64,000 bases of DNA from the NCBI RefSeq assembly GCF_932294415.1, contig NC_065538.1, forward strand, positions 18,823,656 through 18,887,655. The letters are read 5' to 3'. The notes below the pieces were generated by a model, which worked only from the letters and a program-made list of their open reading frames with translations, ran no database searches and was not told where the DNA came from. This stretch comes from Quercus robur. Taxonomy: Eukaryota; Streptophyta; Magnoliopsida; Fagales; Fagaceae. This document shows, piece by piece, positions 35,704-47,620 of this stretch. Every line of letters starts with the position of its first letter. Position 1 is the stretch's first letter. The translations under genes and the position numbers were made by a program.

Positions 35704-35973
35704 GGATTCATATCCTCTAAATTTCCTAGGGTATTCTACTAAACTGATTTCCTTAAATCTTAACTATTCTTTAATGATTTAATGATCTAAATTTTGTCAT
35801 GTCAGCATTTCTCTATAATCTTAATTGTTTTGTTTGCAACATTATTATATTAGAATATTATTAGTGGAATGCTGACATGGCAGAATTTAGATTCTTAAAT
35901 CATTAAAGAATTGTTAGGATTTAAGGAAATATATTGGTAGAGTACCCTAGAAAATCTAGAGGATCTAAATCCT
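35704..35973. mobile_element. Foldback MITE, 270 bp, 8-bp TSD
   Basis: ATCATCAC flanks the element at 35696-35703 and 35974-35981. The arms are about 100 bp each and complementary with some mismatches: GATTCATATCCTCTAAATTT, CCTAGGGTA, GATTTCCTTAAATC and TCATGTCAGCATT on the left have their inverses on the right. An 8-bp TSD suggests a hAT-related MITE. No coding capacity. Confidence 0.85.
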
Positions 35974-35981
35974 ATCATCAC

Positions 35982-38900
35982 ATATGTTTCGCGTGTGCAA
36001 TAAGACTTTTTATTTTTTGAGTTTACACATTTTACTTATGATATTTTTATTTTATTTTTTATTTTAAGAAGAAATTGTATTAATACTTGACTATTAATGT
36101 GAGAGAAATGTGGAGGTAGGAGAAAAATAGTTTAGTGATACAAAAAAATGATACGTTTGTGGGGAAAAAAAGCATATTTATTTTCTATATTTTTTCAAAA
36201 AAAAAAAAATTGTATTAGTACTTGACAACTAACGTAAGAGAGATATGTGGAGGTGGGAGAAAAAATTGTTTTTTTTTTTTAATTTAGCTAAAAATGAGGA
36301 GTTTTTAAATTATTAATTTTACATGTCTAACCCTATGATTTAAACTTTAGAAACAGATGAATTTGAGAGTATTTTGGGCATCTAAATTGAGGATCTCAAA
36401 TAGGAGAAGCCACTTAAATAGTAGTATAAATATAACCATACATGTAAATCTATTACAACTAAAAAGATATATCAAGTTATCAACAATTCAAAAATTCAAA
36501 TACAAGAAGATTAAATCTCAGTTGTATACCTTGCTATCTTAAGATTCTGCAGTAGCTCTATTTTGTAGGAGATTTAGTTCTTATCTTGATCTTGAGATGA
36601 TGAGATTTGACTATAGGGAATATGCCAGATTCCAAAATTCAACTAGTCGTTGCACCATTTCAAAATTTCACTCTATTCTGAAACAACACAGTTCAAAGTT
36701 TTAATGGTAAAATTTTGATCTCAACCATGTTAAAATAATGCCAAAATTATATGCATTTCAAAATTGATGAATTAGGACAGAGAGAAAACCAGAAAATACA
36801 TATGAGGGAAGGATGAAGTTCCTAGTTACCTCTTATGCCAAAAGTTGTTCTAAGGATTTGACAAAGTAAGACCAGTGACTTTTCCCACTGCAATTATTTT
36901 TCCTGAAGTGAATAAAAATAATTACCACAAGCTAATTGCTCAAACACTCAAATTTAGTCTAAATTTAAAATCCTAGTAGCTTCTAACAGTTTCATTTCAT
37001 ATGGTTGTTTATTGTTTTCTACATTTTCTCAGCAACCAAACAAAGCTCAAAACTGAAGAATTAAAATCCAACAAACAAATTAAATTCCCAAACTCCTAAC
37101 TCCAAATTTTAAGAAACCCCAATTAGATTTTGAGAAAATAGAAAGCGAATCAGAGGGTTAGATCTAGGAATTGGAGAGAGGGAGTAGAGTATATACCATA
37201 GGAGAGCAGAGCAAAGCAGAGAAGTGGTGAAAGTAAAACCCTAGAGATGCTAAAACTGAGATTGCGCATAGACATGTGGTAATTCCTTAAAAAATAGTGT
37301 TTTTCTTTAGGGTTTTTTTTCCTTTTTTCTTTTTTTCTTTAGTAATACAGATCAGATTCAAGAAATACCAAAATCTGACCTAATAATTTCTAGTTCTGCG
37401 AAAAACCCAATTTGATTCTCTTTACCCATGATAAATAGGGTAATACCAGGCACTTTTGGCCATCCCTAGTTCTAGTCCCAACTTCGTGACTGGTAAGCCC
37501 TTTTTCAACATGTTAAGAAGTTGTTGAGGTGCTTTCCACAATTTGGATTTGTTGGTTAAAGTGCCTTTGATGGAATTGGAAATTTGTAATGTAATATTTG
37601 GCACTTTCAAGTGTTTTAAACGGAAACATTTGAGGTTTAAATCTTTAAACTATTAAATTAAAAAAAAAAAATCAAGAACTAGTATTTTTGGCAAAAATAT
37701 GTAGCATGAGAGAACAATGTATCAAAGGTGGCATGAAACTCTAATTGATGATGGTATGGGGACTTGAAGAGATCTATACATACTCAAATGGTTTCTTCCA
37801 TTAGTTTATGGAAAACTAAACAGAAGAGGGTAGGGGTCTCTCGTTTTTGGGAGGACGGGTATGTTTAAAACAAATAGCTATATTTTTGTTTAGTTAAAAC
37901 CTTAATAAAATTAAATTAAGCCCGTACGTGTGAAAGTGCACATGTATTGTACTGAGGTAAAAACCCTGATACGTTGACCAACACGGTTAGAAATTCATCA
38001 CAATGACCAACAGCTTTATCCAGTGTGGTCTTTGCTTCGGCTCTTTGCTCTAGTTTGCTTAATTGTATTATAAAGCTACAACTGCAAAAAGTAAGATAAA
38101 GTAAATAATTTTTAAAAACGAAATACTAATGTAAATAATATCGTGCTTGATCGAGTAAAATATATGCTTGTTTCACAATATGGGACCATATCATTTAAGT
38201 ACTGAAGTTTACCCCAAAAAAAATATCTTTGAAGTACTGAAGCGACATGTTTCCCACTTGCTAAGGCACTCCTTAATCAAGGGAAATTCATGTCAATCAT
38301 AACAATTAAAGCATCTACAATTGCCCCAAAAAACCAAACTGGATAAGACTAATTATGTTGTTCCAATCCACAAATCTTTGTCTTTTATAGAAGGCTTTTC
38401 GAAGATGTTCTATCATCTGTGCAAAAAGTAAGAATTAATCAGATTTTAAAATCTAAATTTTGGGTCTAAAACAAAAAACTCAAACTTATGGTGGGCCAAA
38501 TTTCCATTCTACAAGCAACTGGTACTTTTCTATCCAGCTTGTGGAGTTTGCCCCATCATTTAATTAGCAATAAATATTGGGCAAAAATCTTCCACAGTGC
38601 TACAATTATTGTGGAGTAATGGAGTTGATAAATTCCATTAAACTTTTTTTTTTTTTTAAAAAGCAACAAAAGAAAATTATTTTTAATTGAGAAAAGGACT
38701 TGCCACTTTAATAGACAACTATGTTTTTCTTTAGTATATAAGGAACAGAGAGTTTAATTTGGGTTGTAATCAATCTAATTAGGGGATAAAGTTCACTATC
38801 ATACTCGTGACATGACAAACCTATGCACACTGGTTATATGTTAGTGCATACCGCATTTGGATAAGCTTATATTTGTATTGAATTATTCTATGATAAAGAG

Positions 38901-41900
38901 GTTAGGTTTTGGTATGATGACAAGCATTTTCCACTAAAAACGATAGGATGCATGTTTGATTTTAGGAATCAACTTCTCCAAAAGAATTATGGGTAGGATT
39001 GCCTCCCAATTACTTCCAAGACCCCACAAAAATTGGGAGTAATATGCACCAGGTTCAACCTTTACTATATACTACTCCTATATAATAAATATAACGTCTT
39101 ATAAATTTTAATCTTTTTTTTATAAGTTGAATAAAATTATTGAAAATAAAAACGCTTATTTTTACAATGATAAACACAAAGAGTTCAAAAAATTACAAAG
39201 CAAAACTAAGGGAGTTGTGAAACTCAGCCCTCACACCACTGTTATTCTCTTTTCTCTCACTCTATCTCAACAATTAATGACAAAGCCACCTAATTAGGAA
39301 TGGCAAAATGCCTCCACCCGCCTTACCTCGACCTAGCTGCTTCCCCATTTGGGTTTCCTTTACTCGAAAATGAGATGGAACACCCATGATTTGACTGCCA
39401 CCTTGTTAATTTGTCACCCCTAGTTTAATTAATTCTCAATTTAAGAAGGCAGCAAGTCTATCTTTTTTTTTTTTTTTGGTGGAAAAGTTTCACTTAAGAA
39501 AAGTGCTGTTTGAAAACACATTATCAAACAAGCTCTAAGCTAGTCATCTATACCGAGCAAATCATAGTTGTCTTTTCTATAAAGGTGTATTTGATAAGTC
39601 TTAAGGATTCCAAGTAATAATCCAGTGGTAATAGCATCATTTGTGATATCTCATATTTCTGGTTCATACCTCACCTTCTTTGCTCCCACAAATTTTTTTT
39701 TTTTTTTAAATTAAAAAGTAGAGAGAAACATATCCTTCTATCAAAATATTTTGTTGTGCTCTATAAATTTTTTTTTTTTAAAGAAAAAAAAAAAGTTATC
39801 AACTTCAATATACAAAAATGTTTAACGATATAGACTCGACAAACTAGATAGAAAAGAATCTTGAAAAAAATTAAAAGACAGAAAATATTCAAATGCTTCT
39901 ACAAAAGAAGTTAGGTTGGCCCAGATTGGGTTGGATTGGAGTGCTTTATTTTAGATCCCAATTTTCGAGATTAAAGTCTTATTATTATTTTTATATCTTA
40001 CCTTTTGTTTTGAAGGGAAGATAGGACATATAAAATATATCAATAAACAGACAAAGATTTGTGGGCTGAAACGACTTAGTCTTATCCATTTTTGATTTAG
40101 GAGCATTATATTTATATATATGCTTCCTTTTTCTTCTTTTTTTGGGCAAGGAGCATTACATGCTAGCTTTTTCTTTTTGATAATCCGACTGTACATGCTT
40201 TAATTCTTATGACGATTGATTAATTTTATTGTCATGATTAACAAATGTCTTGATTCTCCCAAAAATAAAAAAGATTAAGAAACACCTTAGCAATAGGGAA
40301 ACATGCATGAGGCTAGACTCTAGAGCACTTCCAAGTTATATGGCCCATGCAAAGTAAGCAAATTATAACTCGATCAAACACAAATTCGTTTTCGCATCAC
40401 GTTTAAGTCTACAGCTGATAATTTGATATTATAATGCGATCAAGCAAACTAGAGCATAAAGTATAAACCATACTGGATATATATAAATTGTGGTTATTCA
40501 TTGTGATAAATTTGTTAGCGGATATAGTGCCCATGCTACATGTCTCTTATGTGCCTTGGGCTTCATGTTTTGATTATGACGAGGTCTTATTTAATGGTAA
40601 AGATACAAAGAAGAAAAAGCTGAAATTAGTTTGCTTATAAGTAGAATTTAATGTTGTGATTGAGGCCTTAATATAAGATATACTCACACTACTTAATTCA
40701 AAAGCCTACGAGTTTGAATCCATTATGTTATATTAAATTATTAATTTCTCAACTTATTTGTTTCTCAAAAAAAAAAAAAATTCTCAACTTATTTATTTTT
40801 TCTCCATGTAGAACTTTCACTCATACATGTGTACTCAAGAATTTCCTCCTTTTATGTGAGTTTTTGCCTCTATGTGGACTACAAGACCTCCCTATGGGCT
40901 AACAAGTCTTACTAGTCTCCCCCTTGCCTATTATCTTTTTTCATTAACCACGTGCCATTCATAAAAACTATGTGTCAACCTCACATGCTCATCCATTAGT
41001 TTCTTTATAAATATATGTCCATGGAAACCTTATGCTGCATCATTTTTCTTCAATCTAGCTAGCAACTTTAGCAATACGAAATTGTTGGGCCTTCTTTTGT
41101 TTTTTGGTTTTTTCAAAGATCACTCTAATAACCTTACCATCTTGTTGAACACACGTCTAACACCTTGGAGAGACTCAATTAGGTTTTAATATAACATATA
41201 AGAATGTTACTTAACTCAAAAGTTTAAAATTAAGCTTATAGGATGGAATTAATTATGATGTATTAATTCTTCAACATCATTACTTTTTCTCCGTGCAAGA
41301 TTTCCATGGCAAATGTTTATACTCAACAATTGAATCACATCCAAAATAGTTAGGTGGTAATATGGTATAGCTTTTTCAAAGCTCCTCTCTCCCTCTCTTC
41401 AATTAAATGAAAGAGATTGAATGTTTAACTTTATACTCCACCAATTACAATTTGCTATGTGTTTGACATTTTCTATTTTAAAGTTTAGCTAATTTATGGG
41501 CAAAAAAAAATGATATGAGAGAATATATGATTGGTAAAGCATAAAATGAAACATCCCAATGAAACAATGGATATTTTTATTACGGATAGAATTACCAATT
41601 CTTCATACCACCGTCCAAAAAATGATAATAAACAATCTTAATCACAATATTTAATTTATTTTTTTCTTTCATGCTACTTGTGTTTGCCTAAAATACTAGT
41701 CCAATACTGTGAAAACCACATTCACGGACAAGTGGGAGTTGTGGCCCATTGGCCAGGAATATTAGGCCCTATACCTTCGGTTGCAGAGAAATTGGGCTTG
41801 CAAATGAGTATCGAGCCCAATAACTAGAGGCAAGGATTAGGGGTAGGACGAAAAGACATAAAGTGATTCAATTTGAAAGGGCGGTGTGTTGAATTCTGGC

Positions 41901-41973
41901 CCTTTTAGTTGCATAAATTCTAGTCCAAAAAATTGGGGAAATGGTTATATAGAAAGCTTATCACATAAACTAA
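35982..41973. other. AT-rich intergenic DNA, no gene seen
   Basis: Only short random frames. A minus-strand segment at about 36840-37280 has exon-like borders (an AG acceptor before TGGGAAAAGTCACTGG, a GTAACT donor after CATAAGAG, and an upstream leader with GTATATAC), but no product can be recognised. Poly-T runs occur at 38647, 39461 and 39690. Confidence 0.4.
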
Positions 41974-43300
41974 GGGCATATTTGATAGACCGTAATAAAT
42001 ACTGTAATGTAATAGATATTCTTATGACATGACTATTCGGTTGTTTAGTTATATTTTTATTACAATGAATTCCTTATAAATAACTATTCTTCAAAATAAA
42101 GAATAACTATTTATAAGAAATAACTATTCATTATCAAAAATACTGAATATCTATTCATTTACTTTATGTAATAACTTTTTAAAATTTTTTCCTAAAAGGC
42201 CATTAGTTGTCACATCTTCAAAAGGAAAGAAAATAAATTTTTCTTATTGTTAATTATTTGCTCTATTTTGAACACCCTAAATAAGTGTATTTTAAAAAAA
42301 TTGACTTAAAAATGATTTAATTACACCTTCTTTTTATACTCTACTAAATTGTGAATGCATATTCAGAATTATATTCCTAAATGGTCACCAAACTAATGAA
42401 TAGTAATACTTGTAAGGACATGATTTGTAACGAACCGTAACAGTGTTGGGTTCGCACGTAAAAAGGCCCAAACAATATGATTTGTAGAGCATGGGTGTAA
42501 AGAACTGGGTTAACTTTTGTATAATAAAAAGATTCACTCTCACGTATATTCAAAGTCTAAAGTTGGCAGAACGATCGTTTTTCTTTGGTAATCGGTACAG
42601 TTCTGTTTCCTCTCTTTTTGCTATTTTTCTTTGTCTATGTTTTCTTTCTTTTTCTTTCTGTTCCGATCCCCCCTTTCATTTGCATGTTCTTTTTTCAGTT
42701 TATATACCACCCTTTACCTTCTATCCTCACCGCACACGTGTAGGTTGGGTTTGGAGGATTTCTTTCTGTCCCATCCAACACCTCCTGGAACTTCCTATGG
42801 GCAGCTGTAAGGCTGCCTCCTTACTGTTCAGGTATCACCTTCACATTAATGCGACCAGAGAGTTGATTGAAAAGTCATTAATGCGGAGGCAGCTGTGATT
42901 ACAGATATTTGTTTATCTTTTCCCTTTTACCCTCGGTCTGTGATCCTATCTGTATTGGTGACATAATTCTGAGGCCCGGTTGCCACAAGACCGCACCCTG
43001 TTCGTCCTCGGACGCACAGTGCCGAGGAGTATGGCGTCCTCGGATGAATACAGCACCTCACCCTCATGATATTGACTACCACCCCCTTCAGTAATTACCT
43101 TATGACCGGACTTGGCCTCCGAGGACGGATATGCATCCATCCGTCCTCGGATGGGCCACAGGCCCATTAATCCTGACCTTAATGGGCCTATTGATCGAAT
43201 GGCCCCCCACAATACTTATTACATTCCAACTTAATGTATTCATTGTAATACTTATTCATATTCTCATGTAATAATCATTATAGTGTATCAAACATGACCC
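41974..43300. mobile_element. MITE split by a solo LTR
   Basis: The left end GGGCATATTTGATAGACCGT and the right end (reverse complement) GGGTCATGTTTGATACACTA are related, and TAATGTAAT-like words continue inward from both. Removing the solo LTR at 42411-43211 and one ATACT gives an element of about 520 bp. Its own TSD is not clear, so superfamily is undecided. Confidence 0.6.
42411..43211. mobile_element. Solo LTR, 801 bp, TSD ATACT
   Basis: The block begins TGTAAGGACATG, ends GGCCCCCCACA and is flanked by ATACT at 42406-42410 and 43212-43216. TG...CA ends and a 5-bp TSD with no internal region define a solo LTR left by recombination between the two LTRs of one element. It contains repeated TCCTCGGA/CCGAGGA words like those in the LTR element at 59340. 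The 135-codon frame inside is not a gene. Confidence 0.85.
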
Positions 43301-43375
43301 AAGACTTTTTTTTTTTTAATGAGCAATTTTGGCCCCCAAAATCAGGGATAATATTCACTACAATGCTTAAATTGT

Positions 43376-43565
43376 GCAAAATATATGGTTTCAAATTAAT
43401 TCAACAGATAAATTTTCTATCACTGTGCACCCTTGGTGTGATAATCACTCCACAAGTATAAATGCTTGTAGGGTGTAGGGGGTAAGAGTCGAGATTCAAA
43501 TTTTCAAGAGAGAGCTTCATACACATATACATTTAGATTATGATATAATAGAAATTCTATCTTGT

Positions 43566-43598
<33 letters not shown>

Positions 43599-43900
43599 CA
43601 AAAGGATAAATTTTCTTACTGTTAAAAAATATATTTGAAATTCAAACCCCACGTAATAAACCAATTGGTAAGTTGAATTTTATCATATCTATAAAAGATT
43701 AATAAATCATGCAAAATACAACCAAATATAATTGTGAAAAATACATGGGTTCAAATTAATTCAACGGATAAATTTTCTTATTGCTAAAAAAGATATTTGA
43801 AATTCAAATCTGCCTACGTCATAAACCAATTGATAAAAGCAATTGATAAGTTAAATTCTACCATATCTATAACAGATTAATAAATTATGCAAATTACAAC
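43376..43900. repeat. Local tandem duplication of about 170 bp, one half holding a SINE
   Basis: The words TCAAATTAATTCAAC, GATAAATTTTCT, TTTGAAATTCAAA, TAAACCAATTG and AGATTAATAAAT occur in order in 43376-43735 and again in 43738-43900. The first half is longer by the SINE at 43419-43604. Confidence 0.8.
43419..43604 (+). mobile_element. tRNA-derived SINE, near full length
   Basis: Flanked by the 12-bp duplication GATAAATTTTCT (43407-43418 and 43605-43616). It starts ATCACTGTGCACCCTTGGTG, carries an A-box-like TGGTGTGATAATCACTCC and a B-box-like GTCGAGATTCAAATT, and ends CTATCTTGTATTT plus about 30 A. The neighbouring tandem unit at 43770 shows the empty site. Confidence 0.9.
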
Positions 43901-44202
43901 CGAATATACAAATGATAATTGAAAATTTGAAATTGTACCCAAAAATATATAAAACCCAAGAATGTATTGGTCCATAGGATAATGGACTGTGGTCACATTT
44001 AAGGTGCAAAACATTAATGGTCCAGCTGCAAGACATGGGTTCAGAGCACCAAAGAAAAAGGTTGGTCCAAAATTGTTTGTGACCAACGTTGAAGAATTTC
44101 CACGAACTAGTGGGAATGGGCTAGGAAGGTTTCTGGGTTTCTTAACATGGGCCCAGGCAACAAGAGACCAAAAAGGGAAAAAGACTCAATAAAAAAAGAA
44201 TT

Positions 44203-44275
44203 CGCCCACCGTGGGGCTCGAACCCACGACCACAAGGTTAAGAGCCTTGCGCTCTACCAACTGAGCTAGACGGGC
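44203..44275 (-). tRNA. tRNA-Lys(CUU)
   Basis: On the minus strand the 73-nt sequence folds as a standard tRNA. The acceptor stem pairs GCCCGTC with GGTGGGC (two G-U pairs), the D arm is AGCTCAGTTGGTAGAGC, the anticodon loop is CTCTTAA with anticodon CTT, the T arm contains GGTTCGAGCCC, and the discriminator base is G. Intact A box (TAGCTCAGTTGG) and B box (GGTTCGAGCC) are present, no intron is seen, and a run of seven T follows within 8 nt of the 3' end as pol III terminator. It should be a working gene for AAG decoding. Confidence 0.95.
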
Positions 44276-44393
44276 TTTTGTTTGTTATCCTGCAATTAAT
44301 TTATCTCACTTCTTATAGGAGCGTAAGCTTTGTAATTTAATGACTACTATATAATAAACACTAGGTCCTAAAATCCAAGTTTGTATCAAGTAC

Positions 44394-44902
44394 AAACCAA
44401 TTATGATAGGGCACTGTTTGAAGACTCGGAAGAGGCAAGGATCAAATTGGTCGTTCGCAATGCTAAGGGAGAAGTGTTAGCTGCACTTTCAAAGAAAATT
44501 CCCTACCCCCGCTCGATGGATTTGGTGGAGGTCCTAACTACAAGAAGGGCAGTTCTGTTCATTGTGGAATTGGGCATGTCACAATCAATCTTTGAAGGAG
44601 ATTCAAAGGTAGTGTACAAGGCTTTGAAAGCAGCTGATGTGGGTCATTCTTCAATCGGTCAATATGTGAAAGACATAATGCTTATTGTTGGTTCACTTCG
44701 AACCTTTTCTTTCTCTCATATTAGGAGGCAGGGTAACTGTGTGGCTCATGCCTTAGCTAAGAGAGCAAGATTTTCTTTTCCGTTATTAGTTTAGATGGAG
44801 TATGTTCCTTCAGATGTGTTTCCATTTGTAGCTTTAGATTTCTAGTTTTCTAATAATATTTCGAGGTATTGATTCTCAAAAAAAAAAAAGAAAAAAAAAA
44901 AG
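44394..44902 (+). pseudogene. 5'-truncated LINE with RNase H domain, 17-bp TSD
   Basis: The insert is flanked by AAGTTTGTATCAAGTAC at 44377-44393 and 44903-44919 and ends in an A-rich tail (44880-44902). Its plus-strand frame (to 44794) encodes most of an RVT_3-type RNase H: NYDRALFEDSEEARIKLVVR, AALSKKIPYPRSMDLVE, IFEGDSKVVYKAL and RRQGNCVAHALAKRA. The catalytic NFDGA is changed to NYDRA. The frame is open for about 135 codons with no start of its own, as expected of a fragment of a longer LINE polyprotein. The stop is followed by a 3' UTR ending GTATTGATTCTC and poly(A). It lies about 100 bp from the tRNA-Lys gene. Confidence 0.9.
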
Positions 44903-45163
44903 AAGTTTGTATCAAGTACTCATATTTTATCTACAACAAATGGCTATGCTCTCGTTAATTATTAAATTATCTCAATTATTATAGCACTGCAAGTTTTGTA
45001 ATTTATTGGCAGATCATATGATAGGAGAATGAAAGTTCAACCCACCACAACTAGGCCTAAGCTGAGAATTGATAACTTGAGGCCTGGCCCAGATGAAATG
45101 AGCATCGAACTAAAATTCACCAAGAGCATTGCATCCTTGACCACTTCATTGGAGCAAACCCCA

Positions 45164-45430
45164 TGAGCCAGGATCCAGGAACCCTTGGTCCTTTGAAAAC
45201 ACGAGCCAAGATCCATAAACCCTTGATCCTCTAAAAAAATGAGCCAAGATCCAAAACCTTTGGTCCTCTGAAAACATGAGCCAAAGCCCAAAAATCCTAA
45301 GTCCTCTAAAAACATGAGCCAGGATTTAGAAACCCTTGGTCCTTTGAAAACATGAGCCAAAACCCAGAAATCCTAGGTCCTCTGAAAACATGAGCCAGGA
45401 TCCAAAGCCTTTAATCCTCAGAAACACATG
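45164..45430. repeat. Minisatellite, about seven units of about 43 bp
   Basis: The unit reads roughly ATGAGCCAGGATCC, then AAACCCTTGGTCCT and CTGAAAAC. Copies differ by point changes and small indels. The minus-strand frame through it gives a repetitive FQRTKG / FLEDQGF peptide, a side effect of the repeat, not evidence of a gene. Confidence 0.85.
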
Positions 45431-45659
45431 ACTAGAATCTCCATATTTTCTTGACATTAGGTAAACATGTCTTGTACTCATTCAAAAAAAAAAAAAAAAA
45501 ATGCATGCATGAACTATGTTTGGACCTGATCCCCCCACCAAGAGGTACATAGGCAATCTCCCTTGAGATTCGGTCCACATTTTGATCCACAACATGACCA
45601 TCTGCATTTTTATCTACATGCATCATACATTCACCACAGTTAAATACTGATTGCAAAGT

Positions 45660-47620
45660 TAGGTGTCTCTTTCATACATTGACATTCACTTTTCAAGCTC
45701 TGCCAATAAGGGGCATTCTATTGACATCCCATTTTGCAACCCGCATTTAATCTCACATGGAGGGTAAAAGGGTAATTTCACCTTGGTAATATGCATCTTT
45801 ATTCTGGTCACTAGATCATTAATCTCATTTCACCAAAATGATCTTAATGTTATAACAATCAAATTGACTGGTCATAAGCTCAAATCGGACCATCAGATTG
45901 AAAGTTATCATCAAATTAAGTTTTAATAGCCGAGATGCACTATCACAAATTGAGTCCGACTATATGTGATTATGAACAATTGATTTCAATTGGTTATAAG
46001 TATAATCAATTTGAGAATGATGACGTGTCATAATTTGATTGGTTAGAACTACATTTTATGGTAGGGTTGCACACACCTAATTAACTAGATAGTTAAACAT
46101 TAATTATTCAATGAGTAATTTGTGCAATTATCTTTTAATTAGGATAAATTTTGAACCAATTAAGTCTGAAATAGGAGTGATTGGAGCCATTTAATGTTAA
46201 TTGGGAGCTAATTTGGGACCTATTAATATTAATTGTGCTGAAATCATTTTCTAACAAATGAACTTTGCTCACCATTTCATCGACATCTCTCAGAATATTT
46301 TGAATCTATGAATGAAGTTAATTTTCCCAGAAACTAGACATCCGGGGTTTTAATTTGAGCACAAGAATGAGACAATTCCGATCAAAATTAAGTCATATAT
46401 GATTATTCAAAGTTAGCTCTACAGGCTATTACAGCAGTTACGGAAAAACCAAATTTTGGCTTGTTCTTTACTCCCACCAATCTTTCCATTTAATGCACCA
46501 AATTTTCCCCAAGGCTAAAATGAGGTCTAGGTAACCCTCATTAAATGGTCTTCCATTCATATTTCCTCCACCACTACTATATAAACCTCCCCTCTCCTTT
46601 ATTCCAGAGCACACAAAAACCCCCTCTCTTTTCTTCTCTTGAGTTCTAGTGAAGTTGAGTAATCTTGTCATATCTTGGTCTTCTTGAGACTCAAGGTATT
46701 GAGTGAGACTCACTCTCCCTCTCCTAACTCTTCCTTTCCTCCATCCTTAGGACCTCCATCAAGAGTCCCTTTCTCCATCATATGGATCTTGCATGAAAGT
46801 ATAATCCCTTTCCCTAATTGATTTTTGTGTTGCCAAGTTGAGAGTTTAAGATTAAAGTATGATAATAATCATTTAAATTCTTTTGAATATATTTGAATGT
46901 TCTTAATTGTTTTTATATGTTCTTCACATATTTTTTATTGTTCATCACATGTTCATGCATAATATTAGTTTCGATCTTAAATCCACATAAAAAAAACATG
47001 AAAAAGATGTTTGTTTAATAATTCTTTTAAATTCTTAAATTTAGGATATCACCATCCACACACATTCACTAGAGTTTATTTTTTAATCAAAATGCAATAC
47101 TTAATAAATTGAATTAGGGTTTATCACATGTACACACTTTAAATTCAACATGCAAATTGATTGATAACATATTGGATAATATGATATGAATGTTGGCCAC
47201 CATAGTCTAGAATACCGGTTTCACCAGACAAGGTGGGTGCCTAACACCTTCCCACCTTGTAACATAGCCTCCAAGCTTAGACTTATCCGTGTAATTTTCA
47301 ATTTGTAGATTGTAATTAGAAAACAAAGCCATATACTTTATCTTGGATTGCATCTATGACCAAAGCTATGTAATTTTCCTATAATCAATATAAATTCAAT
47401 TTTAAATTAATAAAATGATAAATTTTTCAATTATGATTTTCTTATTTTTCCAATAATTAAATAAGTGGCGACTTCATTGTAAAACCCTTAATCTAAAGGG
47501 AAAAATATAACTAGTCGAACCTCCATTTTGAGAGGCAATAACACGACCCCACCCATTCACGTGAGTTTGGCCAACATCCTATAAAACAGGTCGAGGGCGC
47601 GATCTTTCACACAAATTACG
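45660..47620. other. Probable degenerate LTR of a Ty3/gypsy-like element
   Basis: The stretch has no gene but the look of a long plant LTR: a TATA-like ACTATATAAACC at about 46577 followed by a pyrimidine-rich leader with CTCTCTTTTCTTCTC, and at 47465-47610 AAGTGGCGACTTCATTG and GGTCGAGGGCGCGATC, wording reminiscent of LTR ends of Tat/Ogre-type elements. I found no matching second LTR or TSD, so this is a tentative call. Confidence 0.35.

Noticed and set aside
36840-37280. Exon-like segment on the minus strand with good splice borders and a leader-like upstream part
   Set aside because: Translation in any frame gives no recognisable product, and no further exons could be chained; kept only as a note.
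42491-42898. 135-codon Phe/Ser-rich frame
   Set aside because: Lies wholly in the solo LTR and shows no known domain.
45037-45360. 107-codon minus-strand frame with repeated FQRTKG
   Set aside because: A by-product of the 43-bp minisatellite; units vary in length so the frame is not kept.
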